A DNA stretch of 64,000 bases from positions 1-64,000 of the forward strand of contig NZ_VSRL01000011.1 in NCBI RefSeq assembly GCF_012184385.1, given 5' to 3'. Of the stretch, positions 1 through 7,927 are shown piece after piece; within the stretch, counting starts at the first letter, position 1, and every line of letters begins with the position of its first letter. The position numbers and the translations under genes were made by a program. The notes below the pieces were generated by a model that saw only the letters and a program-made list of their open reading frames with translations, searched no databases and was not told the origin of the DNA. The stretch is from Lentzea indica (GTDB taxonomy: Bacteria; Actinomycetota; Actinomycetes; Mycobacteriales; Pseudonocardiaceae).

Positions 1-627
1 CGAGAGACCAGTTGCGGCGAGGTGAGCCGAAACCACGCCGTGGGCGCCGAACGCCGCGGCGGACCGCACGACGGCACCCAGGTTGCGCGGGTCGGTCACG
101 CCGTCCAGCGCCACCAGCAGCGGCGGGTCACCGGCGCGCTGCGCCAGTTCCAGCAGCTCGTTCGGCGACGCGTACTCGAACGGGGGCACCTGCAGGCCCA
201 GGCCCTGGTGCATCGCTCCACCGGTGATCCGGTCGAGCTCGCCGCGGGCCACCTCCAGCACGGAGATGCCCCGGTCGGCGGCCAGACGCACGGCCTCTGC
301 CACGCGGTCGTCCGCGTCGATGCCCAGCGCCACGTACAGCGCCGTCGCCGGCGTGCCCGCGCGCAGACACTCGACGACGGGGTTGCGGCCCGCCACGGTC
401 TCCGCGTAGGCCTTCTCGGTCTTCTGACGCCGCTGCGTCTTGACCGCCTCGGTCTTCGCGGCCACCTTGGCCCGCTTGTACGCGGGGTGGTTCGGGCGCT
501 CCGACGCCTTCGGAGTCGGGCCCTTGCCCTGCAGCCCCTTGGACTTCTGTCCGCCGGAGCCGACGACCGCGCCCTTCTTCGAGCCCGGATTGCGCATCGC
601 GCCCTTGCGCTTGGAGTTGCCAGCCAC
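1..627 (-). CDS. rlmB: 23S rRNA 2'-O-methyltransferase RlmB (SpoU/TrmH family), 3' end missing
   Basis: Transfers a methyl group from SAM to a 2'-hydroxyl in 23S rRNA. The minus-strand reading starts at a GTG at 625-627 and runs 209 codons to the window edge without a stop. Residues 1-70 form a Lys/Arg-rich extension ([20 protein letters not shown]...) typical of actinobacterial members. The SpoU substrate-binding domain follows ([20 protein letters not shown]), and then the start of the SPOUT fold ([20 protein letters not shown]), whose N-x-G-x-x-x-R signature is intact. The C-terminal SAM knot lies outside the window. The start is 5 nt after the cysS stop, so the two are co-transcribed, as in Mycobacterium. 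The last codons (HLAATGLS) do not show the Arg pair common at this point in the family, so a frame error right at the edge cannot be excluded. Confidence 0.9.
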   Translation of the reverse strand, partial: MAGNSKRKGAMRNPGSKKGAVVGSGGQKSKGLQGKGPTPKASERPNHPAYKRAKVAAKTEAVKTQRRQKTEKAYAETVAGRNPVVECLRAGTPATALYVALGIDADDRVAEAVRLAADRGISVLEVARGELDRITGGAMHQGLGLQVPPFEYASPNELLELAQRAGDPPLLVALDGVTDPRNLGAVVRSAAAFGAHGVVSAHLAATGLS

Positions 628-632
628 GGAAG

Positions 633-2027
633 TCAGTCGTCCTTCAAAGTCCACTGCGGACCGTCGGGGGTGTCCTCGACGGCGATGCCCGCATCGAGCA
701 GCTGGTCGCGCAACGCGTCAGCACGCGCGAAGTCCCTGCTCTTGCGGGCTTCCAGGCGCTCGACGAGCAGCCGATCCACGAGCGTGGTCAACGCCTGCCG
801 CATGCCGAGATCGGCAGACGAGACGTCGTTCCACTTCGGCGACAACGGGTCGACGCCGAGGATGTCGGCCATGCGGCGAACGCACTCGGCGGCCTCGCGG
901 GCCGCGTCGTGGTCGCCGTCGGCGAGCGCCGTGTTGCCCTGGCGCACCTTGTTGTGCAGTGCCGCCACGGCTTGGGGCGTGTTCAGATCGTTGTCCATCG
1001 CAACGACGAAGTCCGGGCACATGTCGCCACGCAGCTCGACCCGGCCCACGCGCTCGACGACGCGACGCAGGAACGACTCGATGCGGCCGTACGCGGTCAC
1101 CGCCTCCGCCAGCGCGCCTTCCGAGTACTCGATGTGTGAGCGGTAGTGCGGCGAGACCAGGTAGTACCGCAGCTCCTGCGCGCGGACCTTGTTCAGCATC
1201 GCCGGGATGGACACGGTGTTGCCGAGCGACTTGGCCATCTTCTCGCCGGACAGCGTCACCCAGTAGTTGTGCATCCAGTAGTTGGCGAAGCCGTCGCCGG
1301 CCGCGCGCGACTGGGCCTGCTCGTTCTCGTGGTGCGGGAAGATCAGATCGAGCCCGCCGCCGTGGATGTCGAACGTGCTGCCGAGGTACGTCGTGGCCAT
1401 CGCAGAGCACTCGAGGTGCCAGCCGGGCCTGCCGTTGCCCCACGGCGTCGGCCAGGACGGCTCGCCGGGCTTGGCGGCCTTCCACAGCGTGAAGTCGCGT
1501 GCGTCGCGCTTGCCGCGCACCGCGGTCTCACCCTGCTCCACGGAGTCGAGCTTCTGCCCGGACAACGCGCCGTACTCGGGGAACGAGCGCACGTCGAAGT
1601 AGACGTCACCGTCGACGTCGTACGCGTGACCCTTGTCGATCAGCCGCTGCATCAGCTCGACCATCTGCGTCACGTGACCCGTGGCGCGCGGCGCGTACGA
1701 CGGCGGCAAGCAGCCCAGCGCGTCGTAGGCGTCCTCGAAGGCGCGCTCGTGCGTGTACGCCCATTCCCACCACGGCCTGTTGTGCTCTGCGGCCTTGGTG
1801 AGGATCTTGTCGTCGATGTCGGTGACGTTGCGGATCAGCGTCACGTCGGCGCCGTCGCGTGCGAGCCAGCGACGCAGAACGTCGAAGTTCAGGCCGCTGC
1901 GGACGTGGCCGATGTGCGGGATGCCCTGCACGGTCGCCCCACACACGTAGATCGACGCCGTTCCGTTGACCTGCGGGTGGAACTCCCGCATGCTCCGGCT
2001 CGCCGTGTCGTAGATGTGGAGGCTCAC
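633..2027 (-). CDS. cysS: Cysteinyl-tRNA synthetase
   Basis: Charges tRNA-Cys with cysteine in the cytoplasm. The 464-residue length is normal for the family. The class I signatures are both present: HIGH at residues 38-41 ([15 protein letters not shown]) and KMSKS as KMAKS near 263-267 ([11 protein letters not shown]). Zinc-ligand candidates Cys29, Cys207 and the HHENE segment near 232 are in place, followed by the DALR-type helical domain. The start overlaps the stop of the upstream HAD gene by 4 nt, which suggests translational coupling. The downstream rlmB starts 5 nt after the stop. The order ispD-ispF-(insert)-cysS-rlmB matches mycobacterial synteny, where this copy is the aminoacyl-tRNA synthetase rather than the mycothiol ligase MshC. 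Confidence 0.96.
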   Translation of the reverse strand: MSLHIYDTASRSMREFHPQVNGTASIYVCGATVQGIPHIGHVRSGLNFDVLRRWLARDGADVTLIRNVTDIDDKILTKAAEHNRPWWEWAYTHERAFEDAYDALGCLPPSYAPRATGHVTQMVELMQRLIDKGHAYDVDGDVYFDVRSFPEYGALSGQKLDSVEQGETAVRGKRDARDFTLWKAAKPGEPSWPTPWGNGRPGWHLECSAMATTYLGSTFDIHGGGLDLIFPHHENEQAQSRAAGDGFANYWMHNYWVTLSGEKMAKSLGNTVSIPAMLNKVRAQELRYYLVSPHYRSHIEYSEGALAEAVTAYGRIESFLRRVVERVGRVELRGDMCPDFVVAMDNDLNTPQAVAALHNKVRQGNTALADGDHDAAREAAECVRRMADILGVDPLSPKWNDVSSADLGMRQALTTLVDRLLVERLEARKSRDFARADALRDQLLDAGIAVEDTPDGPQWTLKDD

Positions 2028-2647
2028 ACGGGAATGGTACGGGCCACATCCAAAAGAGCATTGGGGCGGTCACTCGTCGGAACCGGATTGACAAGCCGGA
2101 AGGAGCAGCCGATCGCCTCGGCTCCGCCGTCCGCCTCCTCGCTGTCGCCGACCATCACCGCGTCCGCCGGATCGACGCCGAGCCGTTCGCACGCGGTGGT
2201 GAAGATCTTCGGGTCCGGCTTGATGACGCCCTCCTCGTAGGAGAGGACGAACTCGTCCACGAGGTGGGTGAGGCCGAACCGCTCGAACACCGGGCGGATG
2301 TCCCAGCCGATGTTGCTGACGACCGCGACGGGGATGTCGGCGAGGTGCTCCAGCGCGGCACTGGTGTCCGGGTAGGGCTGCCACGACTCGGCGTCGATCA
2401 GCTGGTCGTAGAGCGCCTCCGCATTGGGCACGAGTGCGTCGTTGAGGACCTTCACGTGCACCCAGCGGTGGACGTCGGGGTCGAGGTCGCGCCGGTACCA
2501 CGCGTCCACGAGCTCGGGGTCCATGCCGTCGGCGATGCCGACGGGGGCGGTGAGCGCACGCATCAGGTCCGCGTTGGACGCCAGCTCGGGGTGCTCGAGC
2601 CGGAAGAGCGTGCCGGAGAAGTCGAAGAGTGCAGCGCGGATCGTCAC
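2024..2647 (-). CDS. HAD-superfamily hydrolase
   Basis: A 207-residue haloacid-dehalogenase-fold protein; the substrate is unknown. Motif I is [10 protein letters not shown] near residue 7, with the nucleophile Asp but Ser instead of the second Asp that acts as general acid/base in HAD phosphatases. Motif II is the VAVVSN segment near residue 111. The motif III lysine sits in VIKPDPKIF, and motif IV is [14 protein letters not shown]. The helical cap lies between motifs I and II. Loss of the second Asp is seen in dehalogenase-like and poorly characterised HADs, so phosphatase activity is not assured. The gene overlaps cysS by 4 nt at its 3' end, so it is probably co-expressed with the aminoacylation/rRNA methylation genes, although no functional link is evident. 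Confidence 0.85.
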   Translation of the reverse strand: MTIRAALFDFSGTLFRLEHPELASNADLMRALTAPVGIADGMDPELVDAWYRRDLDPDVHRWVHVKVLNDALVPNAEALYDQLIDAESWQPYPDTSAALEHLADIPVAVVSNIGWDIRPVFERFGLTHLVDEFVLSYEEGVIKPDPKIFTTACERLGVDPADAVMVGDSEEADGGAEAIGCSFRLVNPVPTSDRPNALLDVARTIPV

Positions 2648-2671
2648 GCCCCGACTGTACGTGCCGAACGG

Positions 2672-3625
2672 CTAGGTGGTCTGGACCTTTGTGAGCTCGG
2701 CCTCGACCTCCGACGGGTCGTACTCGATGGTCAGCGTCAGGTCGCCGGCACCGCGCTGGGCAGCGGCGGCGAAGTGCTCGACGAACTCCTCGATCTGCTT
2801 CAGCGGGTGATCGGCGAGCCGCGCCGCGGCCGCGTAGAGCGCGCGCAGGTGGTCAGGCGTCGCGGTGCCGCGCAGGTCGGCCGCCCAGTCGAGCAGGTTC
2901 TCGTACGCCTTGAGGAACGTCCCGGCCAGGTGCCGGATCCGGTCGGCGTCGCCCGGCTTGTTCGCCGGTCCGAACGCCCACTGCTGGTTACCCGCCGAGA
3001 GCACGTTCGAGACGCTGTTGACGATGTCGTCGAACACGCGCGAGCGCGCCTTGAAGTAGTCGAGCGCGTCGGTGTCCGTGGTGTGCGTGCGCACGTTCGC
3101 CGCGAAGGCCATCCCGTGGCTGAGCTGTTTGTCCTTCAGCTTGGCCATGTTGGTCGTGACCGTGTCCGAGAACAGCTGGTACTCCCAGCCGGCCGGCGGT
3201 GGACCGACCTCGACGCCCACCTTCTCCGCGATCTTCTCGGCCAGTTCGCGCGGGGTGAGGCGACGCAGGTCGAGGTAGCCGGTCCCGACGCGCAACGCGG
3301 GGATCACGGTGTCGTCGAACCGCACGGGCAGCACGTACTCGGTGTCGGAGACCAGCGCGCGGTCGAACGCGGACTGCCGCTCGTGCTTGGTCCACATCTT
3401 CCGCGCGTAGTGCTCGGAAACGAACATCACGCAGAAGCGCGAGTCCACGCGGTAGATCTGGTCGAGGTGCTCGACGAGGTTCTTGCCCCAGAGATCGGCT
3501 TGCTCGTCGGTGTCGTAGAAACGGGATACGCCCAGTTCGGAGAGGTGGCGGGCCACCTCGTCGACGTAGGGGCGGTCTTCACCGGCGAACGAGAGACAAA
3601 CGTCGTACTTGGGCACCGGCGTCAT
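2672..3625 (-). CDS. TIR-domain protein with helical C-terminal region
   Basis: Residues about 6-140 (from the ATG at 3625) form a bacterial TIR domain of the TIR_2 type. The first strand is YDVCLSFAGEDR, followed by RFYDTDEQADLWGKNL, the CVMFVSEHYARKMW segment, and a Glu in the W-x-x-x-E arrangement (WTKHE), the position of the catalytic glutamate in NAD+-cleaving TIRs. The remaining roughly 170 residues look helical and match no family I recognise. There is no transmembrane segment or partner gene such as ThsA or SIR2 beside it. An upstream GTG at 3643 would add six residues, and neither start has a clear ribosome site. It probably cleaves NAD+ or makes a nucleotide signal in defence or stress, but that is inference from the fold. 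Confidence 0.85.
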   Translation of the reverse strand: MTPVPKYDVCLSFAGEDRPYVDEVARHLSELGVSRFYDTDEQADLWGKNLVEHLDQIYRVDSRFCVMFVSEHYARKMWTKHERQSAFDRALVSDTEYVLPVRFDDTVIPALRVGTGYLDLRRLTPRELAEKIAEKVGVEVGPPPAGWEYQLFSDTVTTNMAKLKDKQLSHGMAFAANVRTHTTDTDALDYFKARSRVFDDIVNSVSNVLSAGNQQWAFGPANKPGDADRIRHLAGTFLKAYENLLDWAADLRGTATPDHLRALYAAAARLADHPLKQIEEFVEHFAAAAQRGAGDLTLTIEYDPSEVEAELTKVQTT

Positions 3626-3669
3626 GGTAGTGGCGGGAACCACAGCGCCGTGGCCGGAGTTGTCCAGGT

Positions 3670-3948
3670 ATGAGCCTGGGGTTCCTTTTCGCGATGTCGT
3701 TACCGGCGTTGGTGGCCGCTCTGTTCGTGCTCGCCGTGATCGAACGGTTCGCGCGGGGGAAGAAGGGCACGCCGATGGCCACGGCCGGAATCGGCGAACT
3801 CGGCGCGACGTTCGAGGCGGGCAAGCGCGACGAGATCGAGTACCGCAAGGAGGAGCGGCAGCTGCGCGACGAGGAGGGTGACGCCGCGCCGCCGGGAAGC
3901 CGGGTGGACCTCGACGGCGGCACCGCTGTCCTGAAGCTGCCGGACTAG
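3670..3948 (+). CDS. Small membrane protein, DUF6191-like
   Basis: A 92-residue protein with one N-terminal hydrophobic helix (MSLGFLFAMSLPALVAALFVLAVIE, given here only by its range, residues 1-19 plus the following short stretch). A basic stop-transfer segment (RFARGKKG) and a hydrophilic, charged tail (EIEYRKEERQLRDEEGD) follow, which would be cytoplasmic. It resembles the uncharacterised actinobacterial DUF6191 proteins, and no enzymatic motif is visible. It converges with the PPOX gene so that the two stop codons overlap on a CTAG (3945-3948). It diverges from the TIR gene with only 44 nt between start codons, so a shared promoter region is possible. Confidence 0.72.
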   Translation: MSLGFLFAMSLPALVAALFVLAVIERFARGKKGTPMATAGIGELGATFEAGKRDEIEYRKEERQLRDEEGDAAPPGSRVDLDGGTAVLKLPD

Positions 3949-4337
3949 AGGTTTCCGGTCGTCTTGGTCACGTTCACGCGGACGATGACGCGCACGTTGT
4001 CCGTGCCGACGTCGCCCGGGTAGTCCTTGCCGATGTACTTGTGCGACAGCTCGTTGATGAGGTCGAACCCGCCCTCGGTCGTCAGCGACGCGGCGCCGCG
4101 GAACTCCGTGTACTGGTACGGGTTGTCCTTGTTGATCACGGTGATGCTCACCCGCGGGTCGCGCTGGAGGTGGCGTTGTTTCGCACGGCCGATCACGGTG
4201 GAGAACAGCACGTCGTCGCCGTCGCGCTTGATCCACACGACGGAGGTCTGCGGGCTGCCGTCCTTGCTCAGCGTCGCGACCGTGGCGTAGTTCGGGCTAT
4301 CCAGAAGTTCGCGCTGTGGTTCCGAAAGCGTGGCCAT
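3945..4337 (-). CDS. PPOX-class F420/flavin-dependent oxidoreductase
   Basis: A 130-residue split-beta-barrel protein of the pyridoxamine 5'-phosphate-oxidase-like superfamily, likely using F420 or FMN. The family hallmarks are the start LLDSPNYATVATLSKDGSPQ, then SVVWIKRDGDDVLFST, then IGRAKQRHLQRDPRVSITV, all in the usual order for TIGR03618-type F420 enzymes. Length is normal. The substrate cannot be told from sequence. It lies downstream of ispF on the same strand, with only 4 nt between the ispF stop and its ATG, so it probably belongs to the carD-ispD-ispF transcription unit. Confidence 0.88.
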   Translation of the reverse strand: MATLSEPQRELLDSPNYATVATLSKDGSPQTSVVWIKRDGDDVLFSTVIGRAKQRHLQRDPRVSITVINKDNPYQYTEFRGAASLTTEGGFDLINELSHKYIGKDYPGDVGTDNVRVIVRVNVTKTTGNL

Positions 4338-4341
4338 GCGG

Positions 4342-4809
4342 TCAGGTTACGCTGATCAGCAACGCCGTGGCGATCGCCGCGATTCCTTCGTTTCGCCCTG
4401 TGAGACCGAGCCCGTCGGTGGTGGTGCCCGCGACGGAGACAGGGCCGCCGATGGCCTCGGAAAGCGTTTTCTGCGCCTCTTCGCGGCGTTTGCCGATGCG
4501 CGGCTGGTTGCCGATGACCTGAACTGTGGCGTTCGCCACACGGTATCCGGCCTCTTCGACGAGGCGGCGCACCTCCGTGAGCAGAACCACGCCGTGCGCG
4601 CCCGACCAGCGTGGATCGGAGGTGCCGAAGACGGCGCCCAGGTCGCCGAGGCCTGCCGCGGAGAGCAGTGCGTCACACAACGCGTGCGAGGCGACGTCAC
4701 CGTCGGAATGACCCGCGCACCCGTCGACTCCCTCCCACAGCAGCCCGGCGATCCAGCACTCGCGACCTGCCTCGATCGGGTGGACGTCGACGCCCTGGCC
4801 GATCCTCAC
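4342..4809 (-). CDS. ispF: 2-C-methyl-D-erythritol 2,4-cyclodiphosphate synthase
   Basis: Makes MEcPP with release of CMP in the MEP isoprenoid pathway; acts as a cytoplasmic trimer. The 155-residue length is standard. The start [12 protein letters not shown] carries the metal ligands Asp8 and His10, [17 protein letters not shown] supplies the third ligand His42, and the C-terminal [17 protein letters not shown] is the CDP-binding signature. The ATG overlaps the ispD stop by 4 nt, a coupled ispD-ispF pair as in most actinobacteria. MEP-pathway genes beside carD reproduce mycobacterial order. Confidence 0.97.
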   Translation of the reverse strand: MRIGQGVDVHPIEAGRECWIAGLLWEGVDGCAGHSDGDVASHALCDALLSAAGLGDLGAVFGTSDPRWSGAHGVVLLTEVRRLVEEAGYRVANATVQVIGNQPRIGKRREEAQKTLSEAIGGPVSVAGTTTDGLGLTGRNEGIAAIATALLISVT

Positions 4810-5498
4810 TCCTGGCCTCCGCTGAAAAGTGCTTCCGCGACCGCGAGGTCGAACGGGGTGGTGATCTTCATGGCATGGGCGTGTCCGGGAACCGTGTGGA
4901 CCGTGCCGCCGTTTTTCTCTACGAGACCAGCGTCATCAGTCGCGGCAATACCGGAGCAATAGGCGGCTTTGAGAATCTCGGCGCGGAAACCCTGCGGGGT
5001 CTGGACGACCCGCAGACCGGTCCGGTCAGGTGTGGAGACGACTACTCCGACCTCGTTCACCTGCTTGATCGTGTCGGCCACCGGAAGCACAGGGATGACG
5101 GCGTCGTGCCCGTCGCGCACCGCGGCCACGACGTCGGCGATGACCTCGGGAGGGGTGAAGGCGCGAGCAGCGTCGTGGACCAGCACGATCGAGGTGTCCG
5201 GAATCACGCGGAGCGCGTGTTCGAGGGCGAGGCGCACCGAGTCGGTGCGTTCGGCGCCCCCTGAAAGCACGTGCACCGCCCCGCCGGCCGGAGCCAGCGA
5301 GGCGGTTGCGTTGTGCACCAAGTCCACATCGGACGGTGGCGCGGCGATGACGACGTGCTGCACCTGGCCTGAGGCGAACAGACCTTGAACGGCACGGGTC
5401 AGCAGCGGTACTCCGTTGACCGGCACGAGCGCCTTGGGCATCCCGTAGCCCAGACGCTCACCCCGCCCAGCCGCAGGAACGAGCGCGACAACACTCAT
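4806..5498 (-). CDS. ispD: 2-C-methyl-D-erythritol 4-phosphate cytidylyltransferase
   Basis: Joins CTP and MEP to give CDP-ME in the MEP pathway. The 230-residue protein has the nucleotidyltransferase loop [13 protein letters not shown] at residues 5-17 with the following PKALVPVNG, the family segment [10 protein letters not shown] near residue 120, and the C-terminal ATDDAGLVE plus [12 protein letters not shown]. All positions expected for CTP and Mg binding are present. It lies 43 nt downstream of carD on the same strand and overlaps ispF by 4 nt. Co-transcription from the carD promoter is likely. Confidence 0.97.
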   Translation of the reverse strand: MSVVALVPAAGRGERLGYGMPKALVPVNGVPLLTRAVQGLFASGQVQHVVIAAPPSDVDLVHNATASLAPAGGAVHVLSGGAERTDSVRLALEHALRVIPDTSIVLVHDAARAFTPPEVIADVVAAVRDGHDAVIPVLPVADTIKQVNEVGVVVSTPDRTGLRVVQTPQGFRAEILKAAYCSGIAATDDAGLVEKNGGTVHTVPGHAHAMKITTPFDLAVAEALFSGGQE

Positions 5499-5541
5499 CT
5501 TGCGGCGTTATCCGATGCTCTGTGTTTTGTGATTGTGAGAA

Positions 5542-6030
5542 CTACGACGCGGTGGCGAGAACTTCGTCGAGGAGAACCTCGGCCTTGTCCTCGTCGGTAC
5601 CCTCGGCCAGCGCCAGCTCGCTGACCAGTATCTGCCGCGCCTTCGCCAGCATCCGCTTCTCGCCGGCGGACAACCCGCGATCCTTCTCGCGCCGCCAGAG
5701 GTCGCGCACCACTTCCGCAACCTTGTTCACGTCGCCGGAGGCGAGCTTCTCAAGGTTGGCCTTGTACCGCCGAGACCAGTTGGTCGGCTCCTCGGTGTGG
5801 GGAGCACGCAAGACCTCGAAGACCCGGTCGAGCCCTTCCTGGCCGACAACGTCACGCACGCCTACGATCTCGGCGTTGTCAGCGGGAACCCGAACGGTGA
5901 GGTCGCCCTGCGCCACCTTGAGAACGAGGTACTTCTTTTCCTCGCCCTTGATCACGCGGGTCTCGATTGCTTCGATGAGAGCGGCACCGTGGTGCGGGTA
6001 GACGACGGTCTCTCCGACCTTGAAAACCAT
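5542..6030 (-). CDS. carD: CarD-family RNA polymerase-binding transcription regulator
   Basis: A global regulator that binds the RNA polymerase beta lobe and stabilises open complexes at rRNA and many other promoters; essential in mycobacteria. The 162 residues match full-length mycobacterial CarD. The N-terminal RNAP-interaction domain starts [17 protein letters not shown], and the C-terminal helical DNA-binding domain contains the conserved Trp in [13 protein letters not shown]. The ATG follows a purine-rich ribosome site (gaaaggggcagagg). It heads the carD-ispD-ispF unit and is divergent from the LpqE-like lipoprotein gene, as in Mycobacterium (Rv3583c/Rv3584). Confidence 0.97.
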   Translation of the reverse strand: MVFKVGETVVYPHHGAALIEAIETRVIKGEEKKYLVLKVAQGDLTVRVPADNAEIVGVRDVVGQEGLDRVFEVLRAPHTEEPTNWSRRYKANLEKLASGDVNKVAEVVRDLWRREKDRGLSAGEKRMLAKARQILVSELALAEGTDEDKAEVLLDEVLATAS

Positions 6031-6057
6031 GTGTCCTCTGCCCCTTTCGCTTCCTCC

Positions 6058-6085
6058 ATCCTAACACGTCCGGCAAGGCTTCGAA
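6058..6085 (-). promoter_or_regulatory. Candidate promoter of carD
   Basis: Reading the minus strand, TAGGAT (complement of 6058-6063) is a good actinobacterial -10 box, with TTCGAA (complement of 6080-6085) 16 nt upstream as a weak -35. A start just downstream would give a leader of about 20 nt containing the carD ribosome site. Position and -10 quality support it; the -35 match is poor. Confidence 0.4.
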
Positions 6086-6130
6086 CGCAGCTCGATGATC
6101 CGTTAGTGCTGGTCAGGGCCATGCGGGGGG

Positions 6131-6159
6131 TTGACAAACCACCTGTTCGCGTGCAACGT
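6131..6159 (+). promoter_or_regulatory. Candidate promoter of the LpqE-like gene
   Basis: TTGACA (6131-6136) is a consensus -35 box. A -10-like CAACGT (6154-6159) follows after 17 nt, about 100 nt before the GTG start of the lipoprotein gene. The -35 is strong and the -10 weak, so the assignment rests mainly on spacing and orientation. Confidence 0.35.
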
Positions 6160-6260
6160 ACGGGGGTGTCAAGATCGATTGGCACCACGTCGAGTCCGCT
6201 TTTCGGGCCCCGGTTAGGCTCCTTGCCTGGTGGTTGTTCCCTAGGAAGGACGCTGGAGCC

Positions 6261-7040
6261 GTGAATTCAGGAGTGTCTCGCCGGATGATCGTGACGGCAG
6301 CGCTGGCCGCGGGCCTCGGCCTGGTGGCGGTCGGCTGCAGCGCCGGTCAGGTCACCCAGACCGACACCCAGGTCGCTGCCGTCGACGGTGCGAGCGGCAA
6401 CGCGGGCCCGATCGCGGTGCGCAACGTCATGCTGGCGTTCCCGCCGGATGGCAACCGCTACCACGAGGGTGAAGACGTGCCGATGACCTTCGTCATCGCG
6501 AACACGGGCGAGAACCCGGACAAGCTGCTGTCGATCAAGTCCGACGCCGCTGAGGGCGAGGCCGAGGTCGTGGGTGGCAAGGACATCCCGCCGCGGTACG
6601 CGCTGCAGGCCGAGTACGACGCCTCGAAGGCGCCGACGAAGACCTCCGCGCCTTCGTCCTCCGGGCACGCCCCGTCGTCCTCGCACGCGCCGTCTTCGTC
6701 GCATGCGCCTTCTTCTTCGGTGTCGCCGACGTCCGGTGCGCCGTCGTCTGCCCCGTCGTCGTCTTCGGTCGCCCCGACCTCGGGCTCCGTGTCGCCGTCG
6801 TCCGGCCGGCCTTCCGGCTCGTCCGTCGCGCCGACCTCCTCGTCGGCCGCGATTCCCGACGACCTCGAGGTGCTGCAGATCCGCTGCACGTTGAAGAAGA
6901 TCAACCGTGACGTGGTGGCCGCGCAGACCATCAAGATCACGTTCCTCTTCGAGAAGGCTGGTTCGGTCACGCTCGAGGTGCCGATCGCGCCGTCCGAGCA
7001 CAAGCGCGTCAGCGAAGGCCACGAAACCGGCGGTCACTGA
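6261..7040 (+). CDS. LpqE-like secreted lipoprotein with Ser/Pro-rich segment
   Basis: A 259-residue envelope lipoprotein. I start it at the GTG at 6261, preceded by AGGAAGGA (6243-6250). An upstream TTG at 6234 would put nine unlikely residues before the signal. The signal peptide has RR, then a hydrophobic core, and ends in a lipobox (LVAVGC), so the mature protein is diacylated at Cys. A beta-rich domain follows (NVMLAFPPDGNRYHEGEDVP). The middle, about residues 125-205, is a low-complexity Ser/Pro/Ala/His repeat (SSHAPSSSHAPSSS), and the C-terminal part returns to beta structure (KITFLFEKAGSVTLEVP). Its place opposite carD and before radA is that of mycobacterial lpqE, which supports orthology although sequence identity could not be measured. 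The repeat length is likely variable. Confidence 0.8.
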   Translation: MNSGVSRRMIVTAALAAGLGLVAVGCSAGQVTQTDTQVAAVDGASGNAGPIAVRNVMLAFPPDGNRYHEGEDVPMTFVIANTGENPDKLLSIKSDAAEGEAEVVGGKDIPPRYALQAEYDASKAPTKTSAPSSSGHAPSSSHAPSSSHAPSSSVSPTSGAPSSAPSSSSVAPTSGSVSPSSGRPSGSSVAPTSSSAAIPDDLEVLQIRCTLKKINRDVVAAQTIKITFLFEKAGSVTLEVPIAPSEHKRVSEGHETGGH

Positions 7041-7043
7041 GTT

Positions 7044-7168
7044 TTGGCCGCTGCTCCGCAGGCGGCGGCGAGTTCGTCTGCAAGTCGGTCGTCCGGCCAC
7101 CGCTTCGGGCCGAATCGCCTGCGGCGGTTGACCCGAAGAGGTAACCGGACGACCGACACGAACTCGCG
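7044..7168 (-). repeat. 125-bp hairpin-forming repeat, copy A (inverted relative to copy B)
   Basis: Its reverse complement matches 7766-7890 over 125 nt with about ten differences by eye. Each copy is self-complementary: gtcggtcgtccgg near one end pairs with ccggacgaccgac near the other, with an inner cttcggg/cccgaag pair. It lies directly after the lipoprotein stop and before the terminator at 7177, on one side of the DoxX gene. No ORF or transposase is inside. Confidence 0.85.
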
Positions 7169-7176
7169 ACATGACA

Positions 7177-7209
7177 AACGCCGCTCCCTCCTGGTGAGGG
7201 GGCGGCGTT
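7177..7209. terminator. Bidirectional terminator between lpqE-like and doxX genes
   Basis: A 14-nt arm at 7177-7190 (aacgccgctccctc) pairs with 7196-7209 (gagggggcggcgtt) with one G-U pair and a 5-nt loop. AA/TT flanks give a short U tract on either strand. It serves the two convergent genes. Confidence 0.7.
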
Positions 7210-7222
7210 CGTCGTCGTTCGG

Positions 7223-7651
7223 TCAGGCGGCCTTGAGCATCGGCCGGAACTTGTCGCGATAGGCCCACGCCAGGCCGATCTCGGCCGCGACCACCAGCAG
7301 CGCCATGACCATGCCGCTCGGCTCCAGGAAAATGTGGAACAGGAAGATGTTCACGACCATCGGGGCCAGCATCGCGAGCGCCAGCGGCACGAACCGGCCG
7401 ATGATCAGCAAGAGGCCGGAGAGCAGCTGGACACCGGACGCGAGCTGCACCATGTACCCGGTCGCGTAGAGCGCGGCGTTGAAGGCCACGCCTTCGGGGG
7501 CCAACGTACTTGGGTCAGGTGCGGGCATGAACATCAGGAAGCCGTTGAGACCGGTCGTGGCGAACAGCAGGCCGGTCAGCACGCGGGTGACGACGGTGGC
7601 GTAGCGGCCGACGGTGGACTTGCGGGTCTGGGTCGGGTTAGCGGTGGTCAC
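7223..7651 (-). CDS. DoxX family membrane protein
   Basis: A 142-residue integral membrane protein with four predicted helices, of the DoxX/SURF4-like family. Some relatives are implicated in redox homeostasis with superoxide dismutase and thiol pathways; the function here is unknown. Helices are visible at VVTRVLTGLLFATTGLNGF, MVQLASGVQLLSGLLLIIG, LALAMLAPMVVNIFLFHIF and MVMALLVVAAEIGLAWAY. I choose the GTG at 7651 because GGAGGA lies 5-6 nt upstream; a longer reading to 7705 adds 18 polar residues with no ribosome site. The gene is monocistronic and bracketed by inverted copies of a 125-bp hairpin repeat. Confidence 0.82.
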   Translation of the reverse strand: MTTANPTQTRKSTVGRYATVVTRVLTGLLFATTGLNGFLMFMPAPDPSTLAPEGVAFNAALYATGYMVQLASGVQLLSGLLLIIGRFVPLALAMLAPMVVNIFLFHIFLEPSGMVMALLVVAAEIGLAWAYRDKFRPMLKAA

Positions 7652-7765
7652 TGTGTCCTCCAGGCTGTCGTGTCCTTCCACTGATGCGTCGAACGGGCGC
7701 GACACCGGATCGACAAACCTGCCAAAAATCTTCGAAGTTTCTTTGACCGGGTGTCTGACCTGGGA

Positions 7766-7890
7766 CGCGAGTTCGCGTCGGTCATCCGGTCACCTCTTCG
7801 GGTCAACCGCCGCAGGCGATTCGGCCCGAAGCGGTGGCCGGATGACCGACTTCCCGGCGAACTCGCCGCCGTCTGCGAAGCGGCGGCCAA
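7766..7890 (+). repeat. 125-bp hairpin-forming repeat, copy B
   Basis: Second copy, in the opposite orientation to 7044-7168, in the intergenic region upstream of both doxX and radA. The stem is kept despite substitutions: gtcggtcatccgg here pairs with ccggatgaccgac, whereas copy A has gtcggtcgtccgg with ccggacgaccgac. That is a compensatory pair of changes. It sits 38 nt before the radA GTG. Confidence 0.85.
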
Positions 7891-7927
7891 CAAACACTGT
7901 CGGTGTCGTGCTCTAACGTTCGATCCC

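Noticed and set aside
1-40. Possible fifth frameshift at the end of rlmB
   Set aside because: The last 12 codons deviate from the family and another frame reads SPRRNWSL, but too little sequence is available at the edge to decide.
1146-2240. Long plus-strand open frame opposite cysS and the HAD gene
   Set aside because: Arg/Val/Leu-rich translation with no domain, antisense to well-supported genes; an effect of high GC third positions. Other long antisense frames, for example opposite otsA and dasABC, were dropped for the same reason.
2675-2690. dre-like sequence GGTGGTCTGGACCTTT
   Set aside because: It resembles a DasR site but lies across the stop end of the TIR gene, far from any start, and the outer positions do not match; probably chance.
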